Source: Limanda limanda
Taxonomy: Eukaryota; Chordata; Actinopteri; Pleuronectiformes; Pleuronectidae
NCBI RefSeq assembly: GCF_963576545.1
Contig: NC_083648.1
Location: forward strand, 25,933,373-25,997,372
Reading direction: 5' to 3'
Length of the DNA: 64,000 nucleotides
Under the pieces are notes generated by a model. That model saw only the letters and a list, made by a program, of their open reading frames with translations. It was not told the DNA's origin and searched no databases. Below, one piece after another: positions 24,201 through 36,000 of this stretch. Both the position numbers and the translations under genes were made by a program. The number at the start of each line of letters is the position of its first letter. The stretch's first letter is position 1.

Positions 24201-25970
24201 GAAGCCAGTATCCCAAGCCAGCCAGTCAAGGCTGTTGATTGAATAAAGGTTCTTCACTGAGTGACTCAGATGAAAGCCAGTTTTCTTTATAGAAGAGCAT
24301 ATAAATGCTCCCAAAATATTCTAAATGGTCATGACATAAATATACACACACAAAAAATTATTAAGGAGATTTTTCCATCGCTATACACTGCAGCTTGGGA
24401 GCAACTGAGCCCAGGGACGCTCTGCTTAGATGCAAATGATTCAGTGCTGGAGGTTATTGTGTAGCCTTTCTTGGTTGCCATCTGTTGCCATCTGTCCTCA
24501 TGCGGTGGGAATGTTTAGTGCAACTTTGCTGCTTTGTTTGACTATATGTGGCTTTGTGCTACCAAAGGTGCTGGTTATTGTCACTGTTATACATCAGGGA
24601 CTTGAACACAGCTTTGTCTCCTCTATGCACAACCTCATGTCCACACAATCATTTAAAGAATCCCACAAAGTTTCCAGTTGTATTTGTTCTTGTAATCACT
24701 GAGATTTTGTACAGTTAGATATCATACACTCGTATAAACCAGACACTAAACATTTGCTTCTGCTCTTTTTCGTTTTTCGTTTCTTAATGTTTCTTCCACA
24801 ATCATCTACTTTGTTTAAGAGTAGCCTATGTGATGATTAGTCTCATTCATTATTTTTAAGGCAACATAATGTAAGTGAATGATAGTGAATTATAGGGACT
24901 TCAGTTACCAATATGCAAAACAAATAAATATATTCATGTGACCTACCTTTGTCTTGTGTTTTTTTTGTTGTCTTTTTGCCTTTTTTTTGTGATTATAAAT
25001 ATGTGTTTGGGCCTTGTTGAGGAATTCTAGTGACAGCAATTCTAGCCATGCATGCATGTGCTGTTAGAATGGGTGATGCAAGTAGAAGAACATATATGGG
25101 GATGCTGTGGGAGACATCTTCAGACTTGGGCTGACAATTGCTCATGTTACTCTGTGAGCGTTTGTATATTGTTTTACCTTCTGGTCTCCTTAATGCATCA
25201 AGTCTACATTAACATCTTCTGCATAATACATCAGCTGCTGCCTGAGTTCTCATTTCACCAGTTTCAAGAAAACCTCAATCCCAGGCATCAAGAAAAAATT
25301 ATTGATATCCAGTAACGAGTCAAACCCACAGATGGCAGACAAGAACTCTACATCCTGTATTCATTAATTTGAAATTTGGACAAAAACTTGATACGCATTA
25401 AATATTAGCCCATCAATTGAAACATAGCACACAATTTGTCTTATTTAATTTTTCAATAATAATCAATTGAGACATTTTGAAGCTCTGCCACTAATGCAGA
25501 ACTCTTTGTTTTTTGTATGGAAATATGTTGGCTTTAGGGACTTGGGAGAAAATAGTGTTAAATTACTGGTTACAGATATACATTTATTGGCATGATAATG
25601 GAAATGTGTCTAGTCTACTGAAAAGACAGTGGAGCAATAAAATAAATTACCTATAAAAGCTAAAGATTTTGGTTATAATATCAACAAAACTGTCAGAGTT
25701 GAAGCAATTGAAGCCTAGATATTTTTTTATTTGAAACCTAAAAATCTTAAAGTTAAAACCATAGTGATAATGTAAGTAAACATATCAGGAAATAATATGC
25801 AACATATCTAAACCCTGATAAATAGTAAGTTTAATTTGGTGTACAATGTATATAATATATGTAATTCCTATGGTAAAGAAATGATGAATGGTATTTAAAT
25901 GGCCACATGTATGCGTAATGTAGGATACAAATGAGTCATAATAACACACTTCCATTCAAAAACCTACGGA
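21266..25970 (+). other. Kv2 3' UTR and intergenic region
   Basis: The 3' UTR probably runs into this region. An AATAAA at 22163-22168 is one possible polyadenylation signal, but its use is not established. The rest is AT-rich with no recognised exon, TE coding region or RNA gene; short ORFs are unsupported. Confidence 0.5.
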
Positions 25971-26178
25971 TGACGTCACCGACACTGCGTCCATGTTTGC
26001 TGGAGCCTGAGGAGACGGCGCGGTATGTTATCATCGGGATTACACAGGATCACACAGCGCACGGTTCGAGAAGCGTCTCAGTAAGAGGCACCATCACTGC
26101 TGTGACACGAGGAGACCATGTGAAGCAGCACCGAGAGGAGCAGCCCCGGGATTGCATCGCTGTTCTTGGAGAGCGGAG
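25971..26178 (+). promoter_or_regulatory. rnf31: Probable rnf31 promoter and noncoding first exon
   Basis: A perfect CRE palindrome TGACGTCA (25971-25978) opens a locally GC- and CpG-rich stretch. A strong donor GCGGAG|GTAAGA ends the putative exon at 26178, and CpG-rich sequence continues to about 26220. The coding ATG is 700 bp downstream in the next exon. The transcription start is not determined. Confidence 0.5.
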
Positions 26179-26880
26179 GTAAGAACCACAGCAGCGACCG
26201 CAGCCGCGGTCGCACCGCAGACCTCTGCACTAAGACCCAGGCAGAGTAGCTGGATGTAGCTGCATCATCGTTTCAATGGGCCACAGCTGGCATTAAACTT
26301 CCTCTTATAGTGATTATTGCAGTTAATTCACGACATCCGCATAATTTACTGTTCAATACTTATGTTTCCACTGTTTCTGTAACAGAGCATCACATCACAG
26401 CTTCTGTCAGGATTTCAAATATTCACCTGGAAAGTCAGCTACATCTGCAGCTGTCACACGGATGTTAGGAGATCTGAGGTATGAATCTGCTATGAAATGT
26501 AGAGTTACACAAGATACAAGTGATAAATTGATGCACATGAGTCCGGTGCTTCCAGCCCTGCTGCTGACTGGCTCTGCAGGCCTGACATCGGCATGGGGAA
26601 TGTGTGTTGAGTAGTGACTTTCCACTCTGGACATTTTGACTTTCAAAACAAAGGTGTAACATATAAGCAGTATTTTAAAAAAGACCCTCCCCCCCCCAAA
26701 AAAAATGTATAATAATAATATTATATATAATTTTTCAACCATGCTCAGAGTGGTCTATCCAAATACTTAATGTAGGATCATTGATGTGTTCTGGTTTCAT
26801 TCAAATTTCTGGCAATAACTGACATGTATGTATGTATGTGTCTGTGTGCGTGTGTGTGTGGGTGTGTGTTGGTAAGTAGA

Positions 26881-27078
26881 ATGCCATCTCTGTCAGAGCA
26901 GCTGCAGGAGGTGCGGAGTCAAACTGAAGTGTGTCTGTACTCCAGCGGCAGGGTGGTGGAGGTGCGGGCTGGGGTCATGGCTATGACAAATCTGCCATTA
27001 CCACCCTGCTCCAAATACTGCCACATCGCTGCAGAGTCCATGGTCATTGAAAACAGCTTTGGCAGCAACAGAAAGGAG
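26881..27078 (+). CDS. rnf31: rnf31 coding exon 1 (N-terminus)
   Basis: ATG 26881 begins 66 codons ending AAAGGAG|GTGAGG. The acceptor GTAAGTAG|A directly follows a TG-repeat tract (26824-26872). The N-terminus ([11 protein letters not shown]) is weakly conserved, but its end joins the PUB helix of the next exon in phase 0 and aligns with mammalian HOIP spacing. Confidence 0.8.
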
Positions 27079-30000
27079 GTGAGGGGTAACAAGTGCATAT
27101 AAAGTATCCCAACCTGGAAGTACCCATATACCAACTATCCAGACTGAGTCAAAAGCTAGCTCAGTCAGAATTGTAAGTTACATCTGGATAACTCTGGCAA
27201 ATAAATTAAAATAACAAATTCCCACCCATTTGCCTACCAACCCATCCACTCAGTGTGATAAGAACTACCTAGAAATGTCAGACAGACTTTGTACTGTGAA
27301 TTTTTTGTTTGGTTCGTGTCCCATCTGCTTAAACGGAGGGCAACATAAACAATTATAGTTTTTCTGAAAGTGTGATAAGAACTAACTAAATCACAATAAC
27401 ATTATGTGACAGAGTGGGTGGGCATCATACGGTACATCTAATTTAACCATACTTGTTAATTGTTTGTTTCAACCATACTATCACCTTTAAGCAGCCAAAG
27501 TGACCCCTTCTTCAGATGTAATAAAACAACATTTAAACATAACATGCCTCCACACTGCTTGTGTGGTGTCATCCAATTGTCCGCAAGCCGCGACATTCAT
27601 ATTGGCCCCGAAACACCATCATTTACGCTGTGTTTTGAGCCTAAAAGTTCTGCCTACCGGGTGAGAGCGTGATTGCAGTGTGTGTTTTTCCGGTGTCTCT
27701 CGGAGGAGGATATCAAAGGACATTTAGGCTTAAAGGTCCAGTATGTAAGATTTAGGTGAAAGGGATCTATTGGCAACAATTGAATATAAAGTAATCCTTT
27801 GGATATTTTCAGTAGTGTGTTTCATCTAAATTATAGAATTTGTTGTTTTCTTTACCCCCTAATGGGCCCTTTATTTTTAAACACTTGATATGTCCAACTG
27901 GAGCGGGTCCTCTATACAGAGTTTGCCATGCTTTTTACAGTAGCCCAGACTGGACAAACTAATACACCTTTTGAGTTTTTATGACAACTGAAGGCTACCA
28001 CAGGTTTTCATTCATGTTTGGGGTATTCAGCTGCAACACGCAACTTCAACACTAAGTTCTACACACTCAACTTTTAAAAAACACTGTGTTAAGGCCAGGC
28101 TTCGGACGTAGAGGCAGAGACAGAGGCTGAGGCGGAAGTAATGTCAAAATAGAGTTTTATTGGAATGTCCAATAAGTAAGCAGGCAGGTAGACAGGCAGG
28201 TAAGCAGGTAGGCAGGCAGGCAGACAGGCAGGCAGGCAGAATCCTTGAACTGGAGTCAGGGCAATAATCCAGCTGCTGGTCGTGAGCAGGAAGACAGGGA
28301 AAAGGCAGATCACAGGAATAACAGGACGTTACAAAATCTAACTAGGAACGATTAGCGGCTGCTATAACTGACGCGAACAGAGTCTATAGTCCGGCCGTGA
28401 CTGAGAGCAGGAGTGGAGCTTTTGAAGGCAGCTGGTCTATCAAGCCCCAACTCCAGCACACCAGGTTCCAATCAGCAATTAGCCACGCCACCTACACACC
28501 AAGAGAGAGAGAGAGAAAGAGAGAGAGAGCCTAGTAGGCAGGTGAGGAGGAGGGCATGACAGTACCTCCCCCTCTACGGCCGCCACCTGGCGCCCTCAGG
28601 AAGCGGTCGGGGTGATCCCGGCGAAAGTCAGTGATGAGGGAGGGGTCAAGGATGTTCCGCCAGGGAACCCAACAGCGTTCCTCTGGACCATACCCCACCC
28701 AGTCCACCAAGTAGCGAAAGCCACGCCCCATACGCTGCATGTCCAGGATGCGACGCACCGTGTAAACAGGACCACCGTCCACCATCCGGGGGGGAGGGGG
28801 GGCAGCAACAGGGGGGGACAGGGGACTGGACTGAACAGGTTTCAACTGTGACACATGAAAAGTGGGGTGAACCCGACGAAAGGAGGCAGGGAGCTTCAGC
28901 CGGACAGCACAGGGGTTACTCTGTCCCCTGGAGCATAAGCGGGCGCCGTGGTGCGGCGACGGTTGGCCTTGACCTGAGTCCTGGAGGAAGCACGGAGCAG
29001 GGCAGCACGAGCACGCCTCCAAGTGCTACGGCAGCGACGCATATTGTCCTGGACCGAAGGGACGGTGATCTCGGCCTCCTGATCTGGAAACAGTGGGGGT
29101 TCATAGCCCAGAGAACAGAGGAAGGGAGACATACCGGAGGAGGCGTTAGGGAGTGTGTTGTGGGCGTACTCCACCCAGGGCAGCCGAGCACTCCAGGACG
29201 ATGGCTCTGCAGCGGAGACGCAACGGAGTGCCGCCTCCATCTCCTGGTTGGCCCGCTCAGACTGGCCGTCGGATTGGTGGTGATATCCCGACATCAGACT
29301 TGCGGTCGCTCCAAGGGCTGTGCAGAAAGCCTTCCACACCTGAGATGTAAATTGTGGCCCTCTGTCGGAGACGATGTCTGACGGCAGCCCGTGGATGCGG
29401 AATACATTCTGCACCAATAGGTCAGCAGTCTCCCGAGCAGAGGGTAGTTTGGGCAGGGCAATGAAATGGGCAGCCTTAGAGAAACGGTCAATGACAGTGA
29501 GCACCACAGTATTACCTCCAGACGGGGGGAGACCGGTTACGAAGTCCAGGGCAATGTGGGACCACGGACGACCGGGGATCGGCAGAGGGCGGAGCAAACC
29601 AGAACTGCGCTTGGTGGAGGTCTTATTCCGGCAACAGACGGTGCAGGCTGCTACGAATGCGCGGGTATCCGTGTCCATGGTCGGCCACCAGAAGCGTCGC
29701 TTGAGGAACGAGATGGTACGGTGGATCCCTGGATGACAGGTAAGGCGGGAGGAGTGTGCCCACTGCAGGACCTGAGAGCGGACAGAGTCTGGGACAAAGA
29801 GACAGTTAGGCGGTCCAGTACCTGGATCGGGCTGGGTGGTCTGAGCCTGGCGGACCGTGGCTTCGACCTCCCAGGTGAGAGCAGCGATGATGCAGGACGG
29901 GGGGACGATGGTCTCTGGTTCCGCGTGGAGCACCTCCACCGTGAACTGGCGGGACAGGGTGTCCGGCTTCACATTTCTGGACCCTGGACGATAAGTCAAT

Positions 30001-33000
30001 GTGAAATTGAATCTACCCAGGAACAGGGCCCACCTTGCCTGACGTGAGTTAAGCCGCTTGGCTGTCTGGATATAGGCAAGGTTCCTGCGGTCTGTCCAGA
30101 CAATGAAGGGGTGCTCCGCACCCTCGAGCCAGTGTCGCCACTCCTCTAATGCCAACACCACAGCTAGTAGCTCTCGATTGCCAACATCATAGTTCCTCTC
30201 CGGGGGATCAAGCTTGTGGGAGAAGAAAGCACAAGGATGCATCTTGTTATCTAGGGGAGAGCGTTGAGATAGTATAGCACCTACCCCAGTTTCAGACGCA
30301 TCCGTCTCCACAACAAACTGAAGTGATCGGTCAGGGTAGACAAGGATGGGAGAGGAGATGAACAGGCACTTGAGGTTGGAGAAGGCCGCCTCGGCCTCAG
30401 GAGTCCAGCGGAATGGAACTGAGGAGGAGGTGAGCGCTGTCAGAGGAGCTGCTATGGTGCTGTAGTTCCTCACAAACCTCCTATAGAAATTGGCAAAGCC
30501 GTTGAAGCGCTGCAGCTGCTTGCGATTGGTAGGAGTGGGCCAATCCGCAACAGCAGAGACCTTGGCCGGATCCATCCGGAGCTCCCCCTGAGAGATGACG
30601 AAACCAAGAAAGGAAGTAGTGGTGGCATGAAACTCACATTTCTCGGTCTTGACAAACAGCTTGTTCTCCAGGAGTCGCTGCAACACTGTGCGAACATGCT
30701 CCTGATGATCCTGAAGAGAGCGGGAGTAGATAAGAATATCATCCAAGTAAACAAAAACAAAACGACCTAGCATGTCACGGAGCACATCATTCACTAGAGC
30801 TTGGAAGACTGCTGGGGCATTAGAGAGACCAAAAGGCATAACTAGATATTCAAAATGACCTAACGGGGTATTGAAAGCAATTTTCCATTCATCCCCCTTC
30901 CTGATGCGCACCAGATGGTAGGGCTGAACGATTAAATGCATTTGCGATTTAATCCCGATATGATAAAACGCGATTTCCTAATCGCAACGTGCGCGATTAT
31001 CCCGTGCGAACGAGAGTAGCGCACCGGGTTGCCGTATGCACCCACAGACAGAATGCCGCGGGACAACACAACTCCGCTGATCCAGAAGATAGCGAATCAG
31101 GCCCGCGTCACCTACGTGGCGCAAACACACAGCGAGCTCATCTCGCTGGTGACCGCGTTGCGGGCGGCGGACCTGAAAATCGCTCCCCGGAAAAGCACGC
31201 CGAGCTCCGGGGCGGCGAGCCGAGCGCCGGGGCGGCGGGGCTCCGGAGCCCCCCGGTCACCTACACGCACATCTGCGGGACGGAGGTGCTCAGCATGGGG
31301 GTCTTCCTGCTGAGGCCCGGCGCCTCCGTACCGCTGCACGACCACCGGGACATGAACAGGATGCTCAAGGCTTTACACCGCCTCATGTCTGCTGTGTTGT
31401 GGCTCCACTTACACACTGTCTGTTACGTGACTTGTGTTCGAAAGGGTTAAAAATCACAGTCTGAGGAGTGGGACCCTTTCATTAGCTTCAGGAAACTGTT
31501 CATTCATGCAGTTGTACTGTTTGACTATATGGCCTGTGCATTTCTCCGTTTTTTATTTATAACTTTATTTACTTTGATTTTACAAAATATTTTCAAAGTA
31601 TAGTAGAGGCAAATTCTATGTTTCAGTTGTGTGAAATGTTTCTGACTCGGGAGCAGTAAGGCATCTATAATTTTAAATATTATTTAACACTAAATGTATC
31701 TAATATTGTGTTGGTCATATTTAAATCATTCATTACGTTTTGTTGGGGGGAAAAAATTGGATCAAATAAAAAAATCGCATATTAAATCGCAATATTGGGG
31801 GAAAAAATCGCAATTAGATTATTTCCCCAAATCGTTCAGCCCTACCAGATGGTAGGCGTTGCGCAGGTCCAGGGTGGTGAAGATGGAGGCTCCTTGAAGA
31901 GGGACAAAGGCAGAGTCAATGAGAGGCAGAGGATACTTGTTTTTGACTGTGATGTTGTTGAGCCCTCTATAGGCAATACAAGGTCTTAAGGTGCCGTCCT
32001 TCTTCCCGACAAAGAAAAATCCAGCACCCACTGGAGAGGATGATGGACGGATGATCCCAGCCGTCAGGGACTCCTGAATGTTCTTCTCCATGACCAGCTG
32101 CTCTGGACGATTAAGTTTGTACAGTCGGCTGCTGGGATGAGGGGCCCCAGGCAGAAGCTCAATGGCACAGTCATACGGCCGATGAGGAGGAAGAGAGAGA
32201 GCCTGCTCCTTGCTGAAGACTGGGGAGAGGTCATGGTAAACTTGGGTAACCGAGGACAGGTCCGGGGGCACCGCTACAGGCGGTGGCTCAGATGTGGGAC
32301 TTTGGGCAGAACGGAGACAATGAGAGTGGCAATATGGACTCCAGGAACGGATCTTTCCTGTAGTCCAATCAAAATGTGGGTTGTGGAGTTTCAGCCAGGG
32401 AAATCCCAGGAGTAGGGGAACGTGGAGAGTCAATAATATGAAAACGGATCTTCTCCTGGTGATTTCCAGATAGATGTAAGGGTATGGGGACGGTTCTACG
32501 GTCAACCCTGGCCAGTAACATATCATTTAGGGCCTTGGTATCCAGTGGAACATCGAGGAGCTCCGTTTCGATGCCCAACTGCTGACAAACCCTGCTATCA
32601 ATGAAACTCTCATCAGCCCCTGAATCAATTAGAGCCGTGAAAGGGAATGCCCTCCCTCGCCACAAGAGGGAGGCATCGAGCTGCGGACGGTCTGGGGGAG
32701 AGGGACTCACAACACGATTCGACAGTAACTCTCCTTCTACTGCCGAGCCGGACCTTTTACCGGGCGGATGGGGCAGTCAGCAATGAAATGACCACTTCGG
32801 CCACAGTACAGGCAGGACTGGGTCTTCATTCTGCGGTTCTTCTCCCCGGAGGACAGACGGAGGCCGTCTATTTGCATGGGCTCTGGTTTGGAAATCTCCG
32901 GAATTTATCGGCGGGACCTGGAAGTCAGCTGTTCAGAGCGACAGTAATCTGGGGAAATAGCGGAGTCAGCACGCCACAGGAGGAGTTGATCGCTGGTTTT

Positions 33001-36000
33001 AATGGCGAGTTGGATTACCTCATTCATTGTTTTGAACTCTCCGCGGAGTGCAATCTCCCTCCCAATGTTCCGGTTTAAGCCATTCTGAAACGCTGTGATC
33101 AGTGCGGCTTCGTTCCTGCCCGACTCCACCGCCAAACCTTGGAAGTGAATCACAAACTCCCGGACTGTCAGGCCTCCCTGACGGATCCTTGAGAGCTGCT
33201 GCCCGGCTTGCTGGCCCCGTATCGGGTGATCAAACATCCGCTTGAGCTCTGTAGCGAAGGCATTGGCAGACCTGGCCAGCGGAGAATCTTGCTCGAAGAG
33301 GACATTATAAAAGCTGAGCGGACGGCCCTCTAACAAGTTAACCAGGTAAGCGATCTTAGCATTATCACCAGCATATCTATTGGGCTGTGCATTAAAGGCT
33401 AACTGGCATTGGGTGAGAAACTGGCGACAGGTGTTGGGATCACCAGAGTACTTAGCTGGTGGAGGAATCCGGGGTTCCAGGGCAGCAGAGGCAGGTTGTG
33501 CAGCTGGAGGGGCTTGTTGAACCGGAGCAGAGACCCGAGCGGCGGGGGCAGGATCCGTGTCCAGCCGAACGATGAGAGCAGACAGGGCAGTGGTGATCTT
33601 ATCCAACTTGTCTCTGATGTCCTCCAGAGCCTTGTCGTGGTGACCCAGATCTGCTCCTTGGTGAGCCATTGCCTTTCTGAGAGACTCAGCTTGCTCTGCC
33701 AAGTCCATTGTGGCCGGACTATACTGTTAAGGCCAGGCAGAGACAGAGGCTGAGGCAGAAGTAATGTCAAAATAGAGTTTTATTGGAATGTCCAATACGT
33801 AAGCAGGCAGGTAGACAGGCAGGTAAGCAGGTAGGCAGGCAGGCAGACAGGCAGGCAGGCAGAATCCTGGAGCTGGAGTCAGGGCAATAATCCAGCTGCT
33901 GGTCGTGAGCAGGAAGACAGGGCAAAGTCAGATCACAGGAATAACAGGACGTTACAAAATCTAACTAGGAACGATTAGCGGCTGCTATAACTGACGTGAA
34001 CAGAGTCTATAGTCCGGCGCAGACTGAGAGCAGGAGTGAAGCTTTTGAAGGCAGCTGGTCAATCAAGCCCCAACTCCAGCACACCAGGTTCCAATCAGCA
34101 ATTAGCCACGCCACCTACACACCAAGAGAGAGAGAGAGAAAGAGAGAGAGAGCCTAGTAGGCAGGTGAGGAGGAGGGCATGACACACTGTAAATGATGCC
34201 GTTTCGAGTCGAATGTGAATGTCAGCAAATAATTTGGTATACAAGTTATGATGTCACACACAAAAACATGGAAGAAGTTTTTTTTATGGTAAGAAACTCT
34301 TGATTAATTGTGCAAAATTACATATTGTCTATACCTAAATGTTTTGCTAACATTTGATTTTTAACATGCTGTTTAGTTGTTATGGTTGTTCTTAATACAG
34401 AGGGATCTATATTAGTTAGAACAAATATTTATAAGTAGGAACCCTGATAACAACTAAAGTAGAGCAACATCTTAGCTGAATTGGGAAATGTAATGATGCT
34501 GTAACAACTTTGAGACAAAATTACATTTAAGCATGAAGCATTTAACTGTTTGTTAATTCGTCTAGGTGAGCTGGGTTAGACGGTGAAACAAGCCAGAGGC
34601 CAATAAAGGTTTTTTGGCTAGAGATTTTTTTTTCGAATGTTTGAATGATTAGCTCATTAATTTATTGTGAAATTAATGAGCTAATCGGAGAGAATCATAA
34701 TGTAGACATCAACGTAATAGGAGTGGCTCAAGGGGGTGTGATTGTAAGACCTGAGCCATTGAAGAGCGAGGCATGGGCAGAACAGTTCATGGCAGATCAC
34801 TGATACCATTGATCATGATACTGCTTGAGCACTTCTCCTTCCACCACATCCATAGCAAATGTAATGTTAATTTGCTTTATTCTGAGCTGAGTTTTGTTGA
34901 ATTAAGTTAAGTTAAATGTTATTTTGTGTCTTGTGCTTTTTTTCACATGTGTTGTTACACATGTAACAATGGACCAACATTGTGTAATAAACACTCATTT
35001 GTGACACAAGGGCACTGTATCTGAATTATAAAGGCCACTGGTCAAGCTCTCACATAATAGTGACAATAATTTTTCATGTAATAAAGAATAACTCAGTGAT
35101 TTGTTTCTATAATGTAACACAGTATATGTATTAGTTTGATGAAAACTAAATTGGTTTACTAAATTGACGGAATTCTCAAAACTATGTAATAGTGTAATGA
35201 AATTATAAATCTGAAGTGTTTTTGGAATGTTAGAATGTTGTTGTTTGACATTAAAGTCGCTCGCCCCACGCGTAAATCGCACCGACTTGTTGTAAATTTT
35301 AACATCAAATTTGCGTGAATCAATGTCAGCCGTTCAGTGTTGAGAATCAAACTCACCAGACTCAGTAGAGGGTGATCAAACTGGTAACTGGTCAGTCTTC
35401 CAGACACAGCTCCTAGAGGAGCCAGTGAAAGTCCATGAGCTGTATGCTCTTCTGGGTGGTCCCTCACACAAAGGCGCTGGCGTCTCCGTCGTTTCCACAT
35501 CACGTACACCACAGTGGTTGTAGTTACTAGAGTCCGCTTTTCTCTCCACGCTTCTGCTGGCTTCACTTGGCGTTTCCACAACATGTACAATATAGAAAGT
35601 GTGGTTGCTACAGCCTATCATCCTCCTCTCTTCCAGGGAGAACAGGCGAATACTCAGGTGGCAAAAGTACTCACATTCTTTACTTAAGTAGCAATAGACT
35701 CTGGTAAAAGTACAAGTAGGCTACTGATTTAACTGCTTTACTTAAGTAAAAGTAAGAAGGTACAGGATCTGCAATGTACTTAAGTACAAAAGTAAAAATT
35801 TAAATGATACACAATGCTTTTTTTGAGGACACAGCGAAATGTAAAAATTTCCAGGGAATAAATGGATGGGGAATGTGTTGGCATGCTGTCATTGATTAAG
35901 CGTGTTGGGATAAATCATTCTGACTGGTGCAAAATCCCATGTCCCCTGGAGGAATTTGCTGCACAGAGCCAAACAGCTGTGGTGTGATGTGTTTTTGCAG

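Larger units (their letters stand above)
28087..34184 (-). mobile_element. Sushi-like Ty3/gypsy chromovirus LTR retrotransposon, minus strand
   Basis: Two LTRs (28087-28561 and 33725-34184) start TG and end CA, flanked by the 5-bp duplication CACTG (28082-28086, 34185-34189). On the minus strand: gag, CCHC knuckle, protease, reverse transcriptase, RNase H, integrase and a C-terminal chromodomain, the chromovirus layout. Excluding a nested 926-bp hAT and its 8-bp duplication, the element is about 5.16 kb. Lesions: a gag stop, a protease/RT frame break, the hAT in RT, and a frame break before the chromodomain. The LTRs differ by about 12 substitutions and a 15-bp indel (about 2.6%), suggesting moderately recent insertion. 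A purine-rich tract precedes the 3' LTR. No obvious primer binding site was found. Confidence 0.93.

Noticed and set aside
28612..30047. Long + strand open frames opposite the chromovirus pol
   Set aside because: They are antisense to clear RT/RNase H/integrase coding sequence.
31112..31345. Minus-strand open frame over the ADO fragment
   Set aside because: GC-rich shadow of the + strand ADO-like frames.
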